NCBI GenBank assembly: GCA_037951105.1
Contig: JBAMJV010008480.1
Coordinates: forward strand, 1 to 64,000
Reading direction: 5' to 3'
DNA length: 64,000 nt
Origin: Echinarachnius parma
Taxonomy: Eukaryota; Echinodermata; Echinoidea; Clypeasteroida; Echinarachniidae
Shown here: positions 41,501-55,500 of the stretch, in pieces
Layout: every line of letters begins with the position of its first letter
Position numbering within the stretch: the stretch's first letter is position 1
Made by a program: the position numbers and the translations under genes
The notes under the pieces: generated by a model
The model's database searches: none
What the model was told of the DNA's origin: nothing
What the model saw: the letters and a program-made list of their open reading frames with translations, nothing else

Positions 41501-44500
41501 TGATCTTTTAAGCGGCCCGTTTCTCCCTTATTTAAAAAATGCTTCAGCCATATTCTATATCTTTGGCATTCATTTTAAAAGGGTTTGCTTAGTCCAAAGA
41601 TGACAAATTATATACCATTTTAAAGGTAATGGCTTCTATTTTAATGTTATATGAAAATCAGAAAAATCAGTTTTCCCGACTTATTGGTCGTTTTGTGGGG
41701 TAAGGTCACATATTTATTTCCATGTCGTAGATGTCCCCAAAACTTATTTATACTCACTTTGCCCCTTTGCAAGTTTGTGTAGAGATCTCCACAAATTGTA
41801 TTCCCATGCATGGACAGAGCATCAATCTGCAGCTATATAAGGGCCTCGGGTTTGAATCCCAGGGAAACCCAATTTTCTTTGCCCTTTTTTTATTGATTTA
41901 TTAAATGTCACACACATAGTTGGTTTACACATAACTTATTATTTATACCCACTTTGCCCCTTTGCAAGTTTGTGTAGAGTTCCCCCACACATTGTATACC
42001 CATGACCAGGGCATCAGTCTAGCCATGTAGAGGCCTTGGTTCCAATTTGCTAAAAAAGCCCAATTTTCTTTGCTCATTCTTAATGATTTATAAATGTCAC
42101 ACATAGTTGGTTTATCCATAACTTATTTATACCCACCTTGCCCCTTTGCAAGTTTGTGTAGAGGTCCCCACACATTTTATCGGCATGGCCAGGGCACCCA
42201 TTTAGCTATCTAGAGGCCTCCGTTTGAATACCAGGGAAACCAAGTTTTCTTTGCCCATTTTTATTGATTTATAAATGTCACACATAGTTGTTTTACCCAT
42301 AACTTATTTATACCCACTTTTCCCTTTTGCAATTGTTTGTAGAGACAGAGCACCAATCTAGCCATCTAGAATCTCTGGGGCCAATTCGCAAAGAAGCCCA
42401 ATTTCGCTTTGCTAATTTTTGTATTGATGTTTAAAAGGCACACACAGCTGGTGGTTTAACCACTTTACACTTTACTCAATTGCATTTTGTTAGTAGAGAT
42501 AGGTCTTAAATGTCCTCATAACGTATCTATATCCACTTTGCAATTGTGTGTAGAGAGCACCAATCTAGTTTGGGTCCATTTTGCAACAAAGCCCAACTTG
42601 TTTTGGCTATATGTCACATATTTATCAACTTTACTCAATTGCGTTTTTTAGTTCTCGAGATATCAACACATTTAACATATTTTGTCACATGTCTGTCTGT
42701 CCATCCACATTTATGTTGTCCTTATATTTGTCTTAAATGTTCTAATGTTGATGTCACACATAGCTGTAGCTGGTATACCCACTTGGGGAAGGCATCAAAA
42801 TTATATATAGCGGGAGGCAGCCGGATCCCGCAGTGGCCCGCGCGTGAACGATATGCGCGATGCGCTCTGACCGCAAGGGAACAATTGCATCACCGCGATA
42901 CATGCATTAAGCGTACACTGGCTGAGCAGGACGCAGCGGCCTCCCGCTTGGAGCGAATTTTAAGTGCGGCAAAACTGTTCCAAGCGGGATCCTGCGGTAG
43001 GACAGCAGTGATAATTTTGATGCCTCCCCTTAACTTTTGTGAATTTTTTGCAGCTAGTAGTGATACCAATACCCATATCATTTGTTTTACTTCCAGGGAA
43101 ACCCAATTTTCTTTGCCCTTTTTTTATTGATTTATTAAATGTCACACACATAGTTGGTTTACACATAACTTATTATTTATACCCACTTTGCCCCTTTGCA
43201 AGTTTGTGTAGAGTTCCCCCACACATTGTATACCCATGACCAGGGCATCAGTCTAGCCATGTAGAGGCCTTGGTTCCAATTTGCTAAAAAAGCCCAATTT
43301 TCTTTGCTCATTCTTAATGATTTATAAATGTCACACATAGTTGGTTTATCCATAACTTATTTATACCCACCTTGCCCCTTTGCAAGTTTGTGTAGAGGTC
43401 CCCACACATTTTATCGGCATGGCCAGGGCACCCATTTAGCTATCTAGAGGCCTCCGTTTGAATACCAGGGAAACCAAGTTTTCTTTGCCCATTTTTATTG
43501 ATTTATAAATGTCACACATAGTTGTTTTACCCATAACTTATTTATACCCACTTTTCCCTTTTGCAATTGTTTGTAGAGACAGAGCACCAATCTAGCCATC
43601 TAGAATCTCTGGGGCCAATTCGCAAAGAAGCCCAATTTCGCTTTGCTAATTTTTGTATTGATGTTTAAAAGGCACACACAGCTGGTGGTTTAACCACTTT
43701 ACACTTTACTCAATTGCATTTTGTTAGTAGAGATAGGTCTTAAATGTCCTCATAACGTATCTATATCCACTTTGCAATTGTGTGTAGAGAGCACCAATCT
43801 AGTTTGGGTCCATTTTGCAACAAAGCCCAACTTGTTTTGGCTATATGTCACATATTTATCAACTTTACTCAATTGCGTTTTTTAGTTCTCGAGATATCAA
43901 CACATTTAACATATTTTGTCACATGTCTGTCTGTCCATCCACATTTATGTTGTCCTTATATTTGTCTTAAATGTTCTAATGTTGATGTCACACATAGCTG
44001 TAGCTGGTATACCCACTTGGGGAAGGCATCAAAATTATATATAGCGGGAGGCAGCCGGATCCCGCAGTGGCCCGCGCGTGAACGATATGCGCGATGCGCT
44101 CTGACCGCAAGGGAACAATTGCATCACCGCGATACATGCATTAAGCGTACACTGGCTGAGCAGGACGCAGCGGCCTCCCGCTTGGAGCGAATTTTAAGTG
44201 CGGCAAAACTGTTCCAAGCGGGATCCTGCGGTAGGACAGCAGTGATAATTTTGATGCCTCCCCTTAACTTTTGTGAATTTTTTGCAGCTAGTAGTGATAC
44301 CAATACCCATATCATTTGTTTTACTTCCAGGGAAACCCAATTTTCTTTGCCCTTTTTTTATTGATTTATTAAATGTCACACACATAGTTGGTTTACACAT
44401 AACTTATTATTTATACCCACTTTGCCCCTTTGCAAGTTTGTGTAGAGTTCCCCCACACATTGTATACCCATGACCAGGGCATCAGTCTAGCCATGTAGAG

Positions 44501-46503
44501 GCCTTGGTTCCAATTTGCTAAAAAAGCCCAATTTTCTTTGCTCATTCTTAATGATTTATAAATGTCACACATAGTTGGTTTATCCATAACTTATTTATAC
44601 CCACCTTGCCCCTTTGCAAGTTTGTGTAGAGGTCCCCACACATTTTATCGGCATGGCCAGGGCACCCATTTAGCTATCTAGAGGCCTCCGTTTGAATACC
44701 AGGGAAACCAAGTTTTCTTTGCCCATTTTTATTGATTTATAAATGTCACACATAGTTGTTTTACCCATAACTTATTTATACCCACTTTTCCCTTTTGCAA
44801 TTGTTTGTAGAGACAGAGCACCAATCTAGCCATCTAGAATCTCTGGGGCCAATTCGCAAAGAAGCCCAATTTCGCTTTGCTAATTTTTGTATTGATGTTT
44901 AAAAGGCACACACAGCTGGTGGTTTAACCACTTTACACTTTACTCAATTGCATTTTGTTAGTAGAGATAGGTCTTAAATGTCCTCATAACGTATCTATAT
45001 CCACTTTGCAATTGTGTGTAGAGAGCACCAATCTAGTTTGGGTCCATTTTGCAACAAAGCCCAACTTGTTTTGGCTATATGTCACATATTTATCAACTTT
45101 ACTCAATTGCGTTTTTTAGTTCTCGAGATATCAACACATTTAACATATTTTGTCACATGTCTGTCTGTCCATCCACATTTATGTTGTCCTTATATTTGTC
45201 TTAAATGTTCTAATGTTGATGTCACACATAGCTGTAGCTGGTATACCCACTTGGGGAAGGCATCAAAATTATATATAGCGGGAGGCAGCCGGATCCCGCA
45301 GTGGCCCGCGCGTGAACGATATGCGCGATGCGCTCTGACCGCAAGGGAACAATTGCATCACCGCGATACATGCATTAAGCGTACACTGGCTGAGCAGGAC
45401 GCAGCGGCCTCCCGCTTGGAGCGAATTTTAAGTGCGGCAAAACTGTTCCAAGCGGGATCCTGCGGTAGGACAGCAGTGATAATTTTGATGCCTCCCCTTA
45501 ACTTTTGTGAATTTTTTGCAGCTAGTAGTGATACCAATACCCATATCATTTGTTTTACTTCCACAAGTTAAATATGTGCATCTTTATTGTTTATTTCAAG
45601 CCTTTATTTTCATAATTAGCTGATACCCATGACTCCAAAGTTATTTTAATTCTGTGTGTATAGCAATAGCCACTTGCAATAATTATCTGTCACATTTTTT
45701 TGAGGTTTAATAAACAAGTTATAAAGAGCTGCTATAATATCTTTAAAACTTATTGCTTTTTAGCTCATCCGGCCCGAAGGGCCCGATGAGCTTATGCCAT
45801 GCCGTGGCGTCCGTCGTCCGTCCGTCCGTCCGTCCTTCCGTCCTTCCGTCCTTCCGTCCTTCCGTCCTTCCGTCCGTCCGTCCGTCCGTCCGTCCGTCCA
45901 CAGTTTTCAAAATGCTTCTTCTTCGTTATTTTTCAACCGATTTTGATTCTGATTGTTTCATAAGATAGGGCTAGGAGGGGGATTTAAAACTTCTACACAG
46001 AATCGTGAAATTCATTATATATGCTAATTTATGCAAATTTATTCGAAATCACAAAAAATGCTTCTTCTCCTTTATTTCTTGACCGATTTTGATTTGTTTT
46101 GCTTTATCTGGTAGAGCTAACTTTGGTACACTAAACTTCTACACAGAATTTTGCAATTTTTCTCCATTAATTAATTATGGTAATTTATGCAAATTTATTC
46201 CAAAAATCACAAAAAATGCTTCTTCTCCTTCATTTCTCGACCGATTTTGATTTGGTTTGCTTTATCTGGTAGAGCTAGCTTTGGTACACTAAACTTCTAC
46301 ACAGAATTTTGAAATTTTTCTCCATTAATTAATTATGGTAATTTATGCAAATTTATTCCAAAAATCACAAAAAATGCTTCTTCTCCTTCATTTCTCCACC
46401 GATTTTGATTTGGTTTGCTTTATCTGGTAGAGCTAACTTTGGTACACTAAACTTCTACACAGAATTTTGAAATTTTTCTCCATGAATTAACTATGGTATT
46501 TTT

Positions 46504-46544
<41 letters not shown>

Positions 46545-49500
46545 TTATTTATTTATTTATTTTTTAATTTTTTATTATTATTATTATTTTTTTTAAATTT
46601 ATTATTTTTTAAATTTATTTTTAAAATTTTTTTTATTTATTTATTTTTTTTTCTTCCCATGTCCCTTCTGGGGCGTCAAATTTATATTTTTTTCACTCTA
46701 TTTTTTTAAAATTAATTTTTATGTCCCTTCCAGGGCATCACATTTTAATTTTTTGACCAGTTGAAAAGTGTACCACATGAAATTTGCGATATTTGATGTT
46801 GCGAGATGCCGGATGAGCGCTACGTCATTGACGTTCTGGTTTGAGAACTAAATGTGCTTTACAAATATTTATAGCAATATTTTGAAGAAATAACAATTAT
46901 CAGCCTAGATTTCTCTCTCAAGAACTAATTTGAATGATTTTCAAGGTTTGCTTGGTGCTTGCAATATTTTGCATATTGTCACTATACGTGTGTTCTGTTT
47001 ATGTTATACAATTCTAAAACAATTTTATTTATATTTATCCAGCCTTAACATATTGTCACTAATAAAACTAACATATATAATCGCTCACACAGCCATAAAT
47101 CAATCTTTGCATTTGTATGTATTCCTATTTGCATGATGCATGTTTAACAATTTCATATAATACTAGTATTTGTGTGCCATCATATTGATATTTGCCGTTT
47201 CTTTTACTTTTGTATTGTTCTCATATTGTTTTTTAAAGATATATAAAGCATGATGTGTGTTTAGCAATGATTGATACAACTCATAAATGGACATTGAAAA
47301 TGTATATTCAATTAAAAGTCGCAGCTTATATGCATGATTTGTTGCATAATTATGAAGATGGCTAAAATAAGAAAGATACTCCTTAGCCATTTGAGATAAA
47401 TTGATATGGTTTTTCATTTAATATTTATGGAAGTAACAAGATATATGTCTTTGATATGATATATTTAAATAACACCCCTTACAATTTGGTTGAAGCAAAC
47501 ACTTTTGGATTGCATTTTTTATGATATACATGTAAGTTTATAATGTTTATTAGTAATTTTACTCTAAAAAAGTGTTACAATGTAAAAAAGTAAGTAAATG
47601 TAGTTTTGTCACATTGCTTTATGTTGAGCATGTATGAACATTTATAAACTGATTTTAATTTTCTGAAATCTGCATTTTTTTTTTCTTCAGAAATTGAAAA
47701 CTGGCAAAAAAGATGAAAAAGAGACGGCTCCACCACTTCTAGACGCATCAACAGGAGAGAAGAAGGAGACGGAGAAGGAGAGGAAAGCCAGGGAGAAGAA
47801 GGAGAAGAAAGAGAGGGAGAAGGAAGACAAGGAGAGGGAGAAGAGGGAGAAGAAGGAGAAGGAGGAGAAGAAGAGGAAGGAGAAAGAGGAGAGGAAGAAG
47901 GAGAAGGAGGCTGCGGCGGCGCTGGCGGCAGCGGAGGCACTGGCGGCAGCGGAGGCAGCAGCCAGGGAGGCGGAGGAGAATGCCGCTGCTGGGGCTCCTG
48001 CCTCCCCCCCTCCATCAGTTCCAGCTCCAGCTACTGCTCCAGAACTCCCTCCATCTCCATCTCGATCTCTATCTCAAGAGGAGAAGGAGAAATCGGAGCC
48101 AGAGAAGAAGGAGGAGGGGCATGCTCCCTTACAGAGGAGAACAACAGGTACAGTTATTTGAACTATGTAAAGGAAGTGATCGATTTTATTGCCCAAAAAA
48201 CGATATAAATATTATTGCCAAGTTATGATAGGTCTGCTGAAAAACATTGAAATTAATATCAACATTTTGACACCAATATTCTCTGCCAATTTGCAGACAA
48301 GTTGATCGGTCTTCATCTACGCTTTCCGGGAGCCCGAAGATGCGAATGTTGTTGGAGGTCATCCAGATCACGGGTCACCTCTAGGCTCTAGCTGTCACTT
48401 GTAGTTCCCTCTGATACTCGCAGGATCGTTGCGCTTCTTGCAGGTGGTTAATCTTCCTTTCGATTGCCACTTCCATACTCTGAACAGCTGAACAGCTTTA
48501 ATAGACTTCCATCTCGTGATGGAGGGGATAGTATGACGTCATAATATTCAAGGACCCCTCCAGAACGAGATGGAATTTTTCTGTCTAGGGTCACTTCTGC
48601 TGTCACCTGTTCCCTCTGATACTCGCAGGATCGTTGCGCTCCTTGCAGGTGTTTAATCTTCCTATCGATCGATCGCCACTTCCAGCTCATGACGGCTTTC
48701 TAGTCTCTGCTCTATTTATAAATACATGTACCTCCCTCAGCTTCCACTCTTTGCTTTCATTTTCATCATTCATCTTCCTCCTTTCTCTACTTTTCATTTC
48801 AACCTTCATCTTTCTCCTTTCTCTCTCCATTGTCTTTATAATTTCCACAGCTTTCTGCACAACAGCATTGATGCATTCGGGATCAAGAAGAGGTAGATTA
48901 TTATAGCGTGGTGTCCTTAAATGGTCATTTGTTTGCTATCATTCGCAGCTCCACACAATCAGGCATCATCAGGCATTCACTGATTAAAACCCTGAAAGTT
49001 GGAAACTAAAATATCCCGCTGAGTTTGCATGTTTACCAGTTCTTTATTACTGTACTGTGCGTTCAATTACTGAATATTTTTGTTTTCAATGATATTAATA
49101 TTGTCACCATTCTTTGCATACAAACAGTGCAAACAATATGCAAGTATAAAGTAACATGTGTGTCAGCTGCCAGTAGAGGGCAGCATATAAGAATGCATGG
49201 GCATGCATGTGAAATTAACACATTGTTTTATCCAGGATGCTACATTCCTCCTTTTTTCAGTCAGAGGTTACATTCCAAAACATTTACTAAGATTAGATCA
49301 TCTAAAATGCATTATTATTTCTTGGTGAATATTATTTGATACCATGGACAAACTGTTCAAGTTTAAACAAACTCATAAACATTATAAACCAATGCATGAA
49401 AACTTACAAGCTTACTCTGTTGCCTATAATGATTCCATTTTGAGATGTCAACATTGCTAAGAAGATTTGACTTCATTCTCAGCAAATTAAATGTGCTAAC

Positions 49501-52500
49501 AGATATAACAAATATGATGCTTTTCCTCAACAACATAACACCATAAAATAAGATGATGATACCCTGATGATGTCCGCCATTATCAAAACTCCATCGATAT
49601 GCTTTGAACTAAATCTTAAACTTATTTGCACATACGCTCATTTGAATGTGTAAAAAAAAGAAATCTAATCAATACTATAAACCATGTTATTTCCGATTAT
49701 AATTAGCTTTATTGTTATTATTAAGACATGTTATCTTAAGGTATTAAAAGTATTCATAAGTTTACAAATTAATATGACTGTGTTCTTGTATCTATTAATT
49801 TCCTTCCACCTATAACTATAAAAAGAAACATGTATATTTCCCACGAATATAGAAATAACGAGCTACGGTCCCTTTAAAAAAATTAACAGTACAAAATTTT
49901 AAAAATGGTTTATGTCTATCAAATAACATACTGGCATGGCATGTGTTAGCATAAAAATGCAATAACAAATCAAGCTCCAAGAAAGAGCACAAAGTTTTCA
50001 ATATGGAAAGCAGGAGTGCACCAGACCAAGTATCAACAAAAAATTTGGTTATCACTCTTTCTAAAACCCATGTACTGTCCAAATATAAATGCACAATATG
50101 TAAATGAGGTCCCTCCACAATAAAACATGTGTCATGCAATCAACTGTTTAAGGCCCGGTCACATATCACCGGATAGCATCAACGGATGCCCGACGAATAG
50201 ACAAATTTGGACAATCAAATTATCCAGTGGTGAAAGTCGTCTCCATTGCTTCATGCTCAATATATTCCGCCGGATAGAACAACGTTCATCGCCTGACAAG
50301 GAACGGACAAGAAGCGCATACGAATGGAGATCTCGCATGCATACGGATTGAAAATTGTACTCTCCATCGGGCATCCGTGATATGTGACCGGGCCTTCAAT
50401 AATACAACAACATAAAGAAAAAATGGTGCCTAATATCAGCACAAAAGAAGGTTGTCATCATTGATGTAAAAATGTCCTCTTGCTAATGTACATTGTGTCT
50501 ATCAATCACCAAACATTGTCCGGGTCTAAGTCAATATCTCGCGTTGGTGATATAATCGTGAAGATGAGATGGGGGCGACGATGGCGATGTTGATGTCGAT
50601 GTCGACGTGGGCGCGGCAGAGTAAGGGGATTGGGAGCACCAGTATTCATGGTAGGGGCTAAAGGTGGAGAGAACGGCCCACTGTCAACATCGACATCGTC
50701 TGCTACATCCTCATCGCGCGAAACGGGTCATCAAATAAGGCCTTCCTTTGTCGATTCTAGCTGTGGCATTGAAGCTCCTGGTTAATCATTAAATTTGCAT
50801 CCATGTTTATGAACTAAGTTGTGAAAGATCAGAAAGACTGATTATTATTTATTAATCCTTTTTTTTCTTTCTTCTGTAAATTGCAATGAAAGTATGATAA
50901 TTATGTGTTGTTGTTTTTCTCATATCCAGCTGCATGCTTGAAAGTAGGAATGGAATCTGGTCCAGGGGGGTGTTTCACAAAGATCCTAAGTTGAACCTAA
51001 CCCTAAGTTGGACTTAAAAAGTATGGAAAGCTGTTAGTTTCTTTGAAAACAAATTGTAAAAGTAAATTTAAAAGTCATCCAATGTTGTTTCAAATCATTA
51101 ATTTGTTCTATTATCAAGGAGATTTCATGTTCTTCATGTAAAATTTATGAAAAATCTAAAATACTTGCATTTTTGCTTTTGAGTATATTTTATTCCAAGG
51201 CTACACATGGCTTTCCATACTTTATAAGTCCAACTTAGAGTTAAGTTCAACGTAGGATCTTTGTGAAACACCCCCCTGGTCATCGGATGTTCAAGAACAA
51301 GATTGAAAAGACTGATGAATTTATATTATCCATTTAAAAAATAATTTGAATTCACACAATCAGGAAACTGAGTAGAAAGAAATTAGACAAATGAAAATGA
51401 GCAACAAAAAAGTGAAATTCTAGGAATTGAACCCTAGACCTCCGATGATTACAATATAAATATAAGCACTAAATGGTGCAATATTGGACCGACTAAGGAT
51501 ATTGTATTACCTATCCCTTTTTTTCTCTTCAAATTGCAATTTAAATATGATAATTCATGTACTTTGTCATCACCAGCTACGGCCTGGAAGATAGGAAAGG
51601 AGTCTGGAACCAGTCACCTGATGCTGAAAGACCAACTAACGCAAGATTGGAAAGACTGATGATTATTGTATTATCCTTTTTTCATTGAGAGACCGTTAGG
51701 AGCATAGCCTTGGGATTCTAGCAGAAGCAATTGTCATGACAATTATAATGAAATCATAATGAGTATTATTTGTTGTCATCCCTAGCTGCGGCCTTGAAGC
51801 TAGGAAAGGAGTCTGGAACCAGTCACCTGATGCTGAAGGACAAACTAACGCAAGATTGGAAAGACTGATGATTATTGTATTATCCTTTTTCCAGTGAGAG
51901 ACCGTTAGGAGCATAGCCTGTGGATCCTAGCAGAAGCAATTGTCATGACAATTATAATGAAATCATAATGAGTATAATATTTGTTGTCATCCCTAGCTGC
52001 GGCCTTGAAGCTAGGAAAGGAGTCTGGAACCAGTCACCTGATGCTGAAGGACAAACTCATGCAGGACAGGAAGGAACTGGAAACAAGGGTAAAAGAGGGC
52101 GCCAAGAAAAAGACTGAACTCAGGTAGGGCAGGATATATAATGACAAGGAAAATACAGGCAAACCTGTGTATGATTACGACAGGGTAGAATAACAGTCAA
52201 ACCTGTGTATAGTGGCCACCTAAAAGGAAATGAAGAAAAGTGGCCACTGTAGACAGGTGACCTGTATAGACAGGCTTTGTGATGTTTTACGGTCAAACCT
52301 GTGTATAGTGATCAGCTATTTAGTCAACGTTTTGATTAACGTATTCAGTCAACGTATTCAGTTTAAAATTTGTTTGTATATACACTCAGCAAAAAAAGAA
52401 AGTGAACACTTTTTCAAGTTCATATTTTTGATATAAGATTGTATAGAAAACAAATAAATTATGTATCAAATTAAAGGATATTTAATTGTTTTTCAACCTG

Positions 52501-55500
52501 GTAGGTGAATACAAAGTGAAACTTTACGCATGAGTGAACACATTCAATTGTCTGTTCCAAGGTGCAAAAGTAAAAATTGCAAAATTGCGCAAAAGATTTA
52601 AAAGTCATATTGTACAGAAAAGTTCAGCAAAACACGATAGAGATTTTCATGGTTCATTGCACTTGAAGCTAGAGGTCAAGGTGCTCGCCATGTGTCAACA
52701 CAAACCATAAGAAATCGAAAAGCAGCAAAAACCCGCTTTCACACTTGCACACAGAAAAGCAAGACTAGTGGGCAAGGAACCATGTGAGATGGACAAGGGT
52801 TCAATGGCGCCGAGTACTCTTGACAGATGAGTCCCGTTTCTGTCTGCAAAACAGCGACGGCAGAATTCATGTTTGGAGGAGGAGGAGGAATGAGCACTTC
52901 AAGGATGCTTGTGTCAAGGAAGTGCAGCAAGGACACAGAGGGAGTATCATGGTATGAGACAGCACGGATGAGGACCGTACAGAGATGGTCATCCTCAACG
53001 GCAACTTGAATGCAAAACTGTACATCAGTGACATCCTCCAACCCGTTGTAGTGCCATACGTGGAGAGGAATCCGAAAACCATCTTCAAGGACGATAACAC
53101 ACATCCTCATCCCGCTCGAGTTGTCCATCAGTTTGTGGAGGAGCACAACATCGAGCGAATGGATCCCTGCTCAGCCTGCTTGCCCCATACGAACCCTATC
53201 TAAGCCATATGGGACCAACTAGGAAAGGCCGTAAATGGGCGCATCCGACCTGGTGACACCCTTGAAGACCTGGGTCGGTATACCTGACCGCGAGGAGTGG
53301 AGAAACCTATCACAGGAGAGAGTACACGGAGTGATATCCAACATTCGCCGTTTAACAGTCATGGTGGCCCAACAAGATATTGACTTTAAAGAAAGAAAGA
53401 AAGAAACACTGCAAAGAAAAAAAGAACCTGACTCTAAACAAACAACGATTACTCTTTTTAATAATTTTCTTTTCAAGTGCAATGAACCATGCAAACCTTT
53501 ATCATGTTTTGTTGAACTTTTCTGTGCAATATGAATGTTTATATTTTTTGTGCAATTTTGCAGTTTTTACTTTTGTACCTTGGAACACACAAATGAATGT
53601 GTTCACTCATGCGTAAAGTTTCAATTTGTATTCACCTACCAAGTCGAAAGCCAATTAAATATCCTTTAATTTGATATATAATTTGTTTATTTTTCATAAA
53701 ATCTTATATGAAAAATATGAACTTGAAAAAGTGTTCACTTTCTTTTTTTGCTGAGTGTATATCAAATTCTTAAGGGATCTAGTAACTTTGCTGACATGTG
53801 CAAAAAGTGATGAGTGGTTGATACAATGTATATTGTTGTTATCTGATATGTCTCTTCCGTGTAATATAATAACAAATATTTTAACATCACATGACTGAGG
53901 TCAGCCAATCAATGACTCGTATTTAAACAAGCCAGATAACATAAAACGTATTATTGCATAATGATATTTGAACAGGAACAGGCTCTTCCGTGTAACATAA
54001 TGAAATATGTTAACATCACATGACTGAGGTCAGCCAATCAGTGACTCGTATTTAAACAAGCCAGATAACATAAAACGTATTATTGCATAATGATATTTGA
54101 ACAGGAACAGGCTCTTCCGTGTAACATAATGAAATATGTTAACATCACATGACTGAGGTCAGCCAATCAGTGACTCGTATTTGAACAAGTCGGATAACAT
54201 AAAACGTATTATTGCATAATGATATTTGAACAGGAACAGGCTCTTCCGTATAACATAATACAATATGTTAACATCACATGACTGAGGTCAGCCAATCAAT
54301 GACTCGTATTTGAACAAGTCAGACAACATAAAACGTATTATTGCATAATGATATTTGAACAGGAACAGGCTCTTCCGTGTAACATAATGAAATATTTTAA
54401 CATCACATGACTGAGGTTAGCCAATCAATGACTCGTATTTGAACAAGTCGGATAACATAAGACGTATTAATATTGCATAATGATATTCGAACAGGAACAG
54501 GCTCTTCCATGTAACATAATGAAATATTTTAACATCACATGACTGAGGTTAGCCAATCAATTGACTCGTATTTGAACAGGAACCAGATGCACCAAGAGGA
54601 GGACCCTGGGGCCAAGGCAGAGCTGAAGCAGCTGTTTGATGCCGCCCAGAAGGAATGGTCGGATCTCAACAAAGAACTCGCCAAGATCTCACGACAGATA
54701 GAGGAAGCTACCCTTGATAATAATAAGGATAATAAGGACAAGGATGCAGTAAGTTTGTTTTTATTCTGTTATACAGGGTGGCCCCCCCTCAAAAAAAATG
54801 GACCGGGCCACTTCCCTAAATAAAGTAACAAAATGATTATGTCCATCGGATAGGGTGTCTTTTCAAATGAAAAACGATACCAGAGCAGTCATTTTGGTCG
54901 TGTAGTTTTTGTTTCAGAGCGCTGTGAGTGACACCATGTCAGGTTCCCACTTTTGTCAATTTTTACCAAGTCAGTGCTTGATAAATCACACTTACTGCCC
55001 ACCATAGCATCTAACAACGAGCAATACACACACTATTGTTAGTGTGCATTCAGCTGTGTGCCGAGAGAATGGGCATAGTTGTTCGATGCTATGAAGGGCA
55101 GGAAGTGCGATTTATCAAGCACTGACTTGGTACAAATTGACAAAAATGGGAACCCGACATGGTGTCACTCACAGTGCCCTAAAAACAAAAACTACACGAC
55201 CAAAATGACTGTTCTTGGTATCGTTTTTCATTGGAAAAGACACCCTATCTGAAGAAAATAATCATTTTATTACTATATTTTGGGAAGTGCCCGGTTCCGT
55301 TTTTTGGGGGGCTACCCTGTATTATATATGTTCCCCTACTTGATTAGCCTTTTGTCAAGGCCCCCGTATCCTGCGATCCGATTGGTTAGTCGTCATCTCA
55401 TCTCATGAATTAGTCATGCTGTACGTTCGGCTCATGAATATCATTACCACGTTCAAATGAGTAAAGACTCTATATGGCAGCCAATCAATACGCCTATGTT

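Noticed and set aside
42546-45571. A 194-codon frame repeated three times
   Set aside because: It crosses sub-repeats, a MITE and a tRNA-like remnant, and exists three times only because the 1,234-base unit is triplicated.
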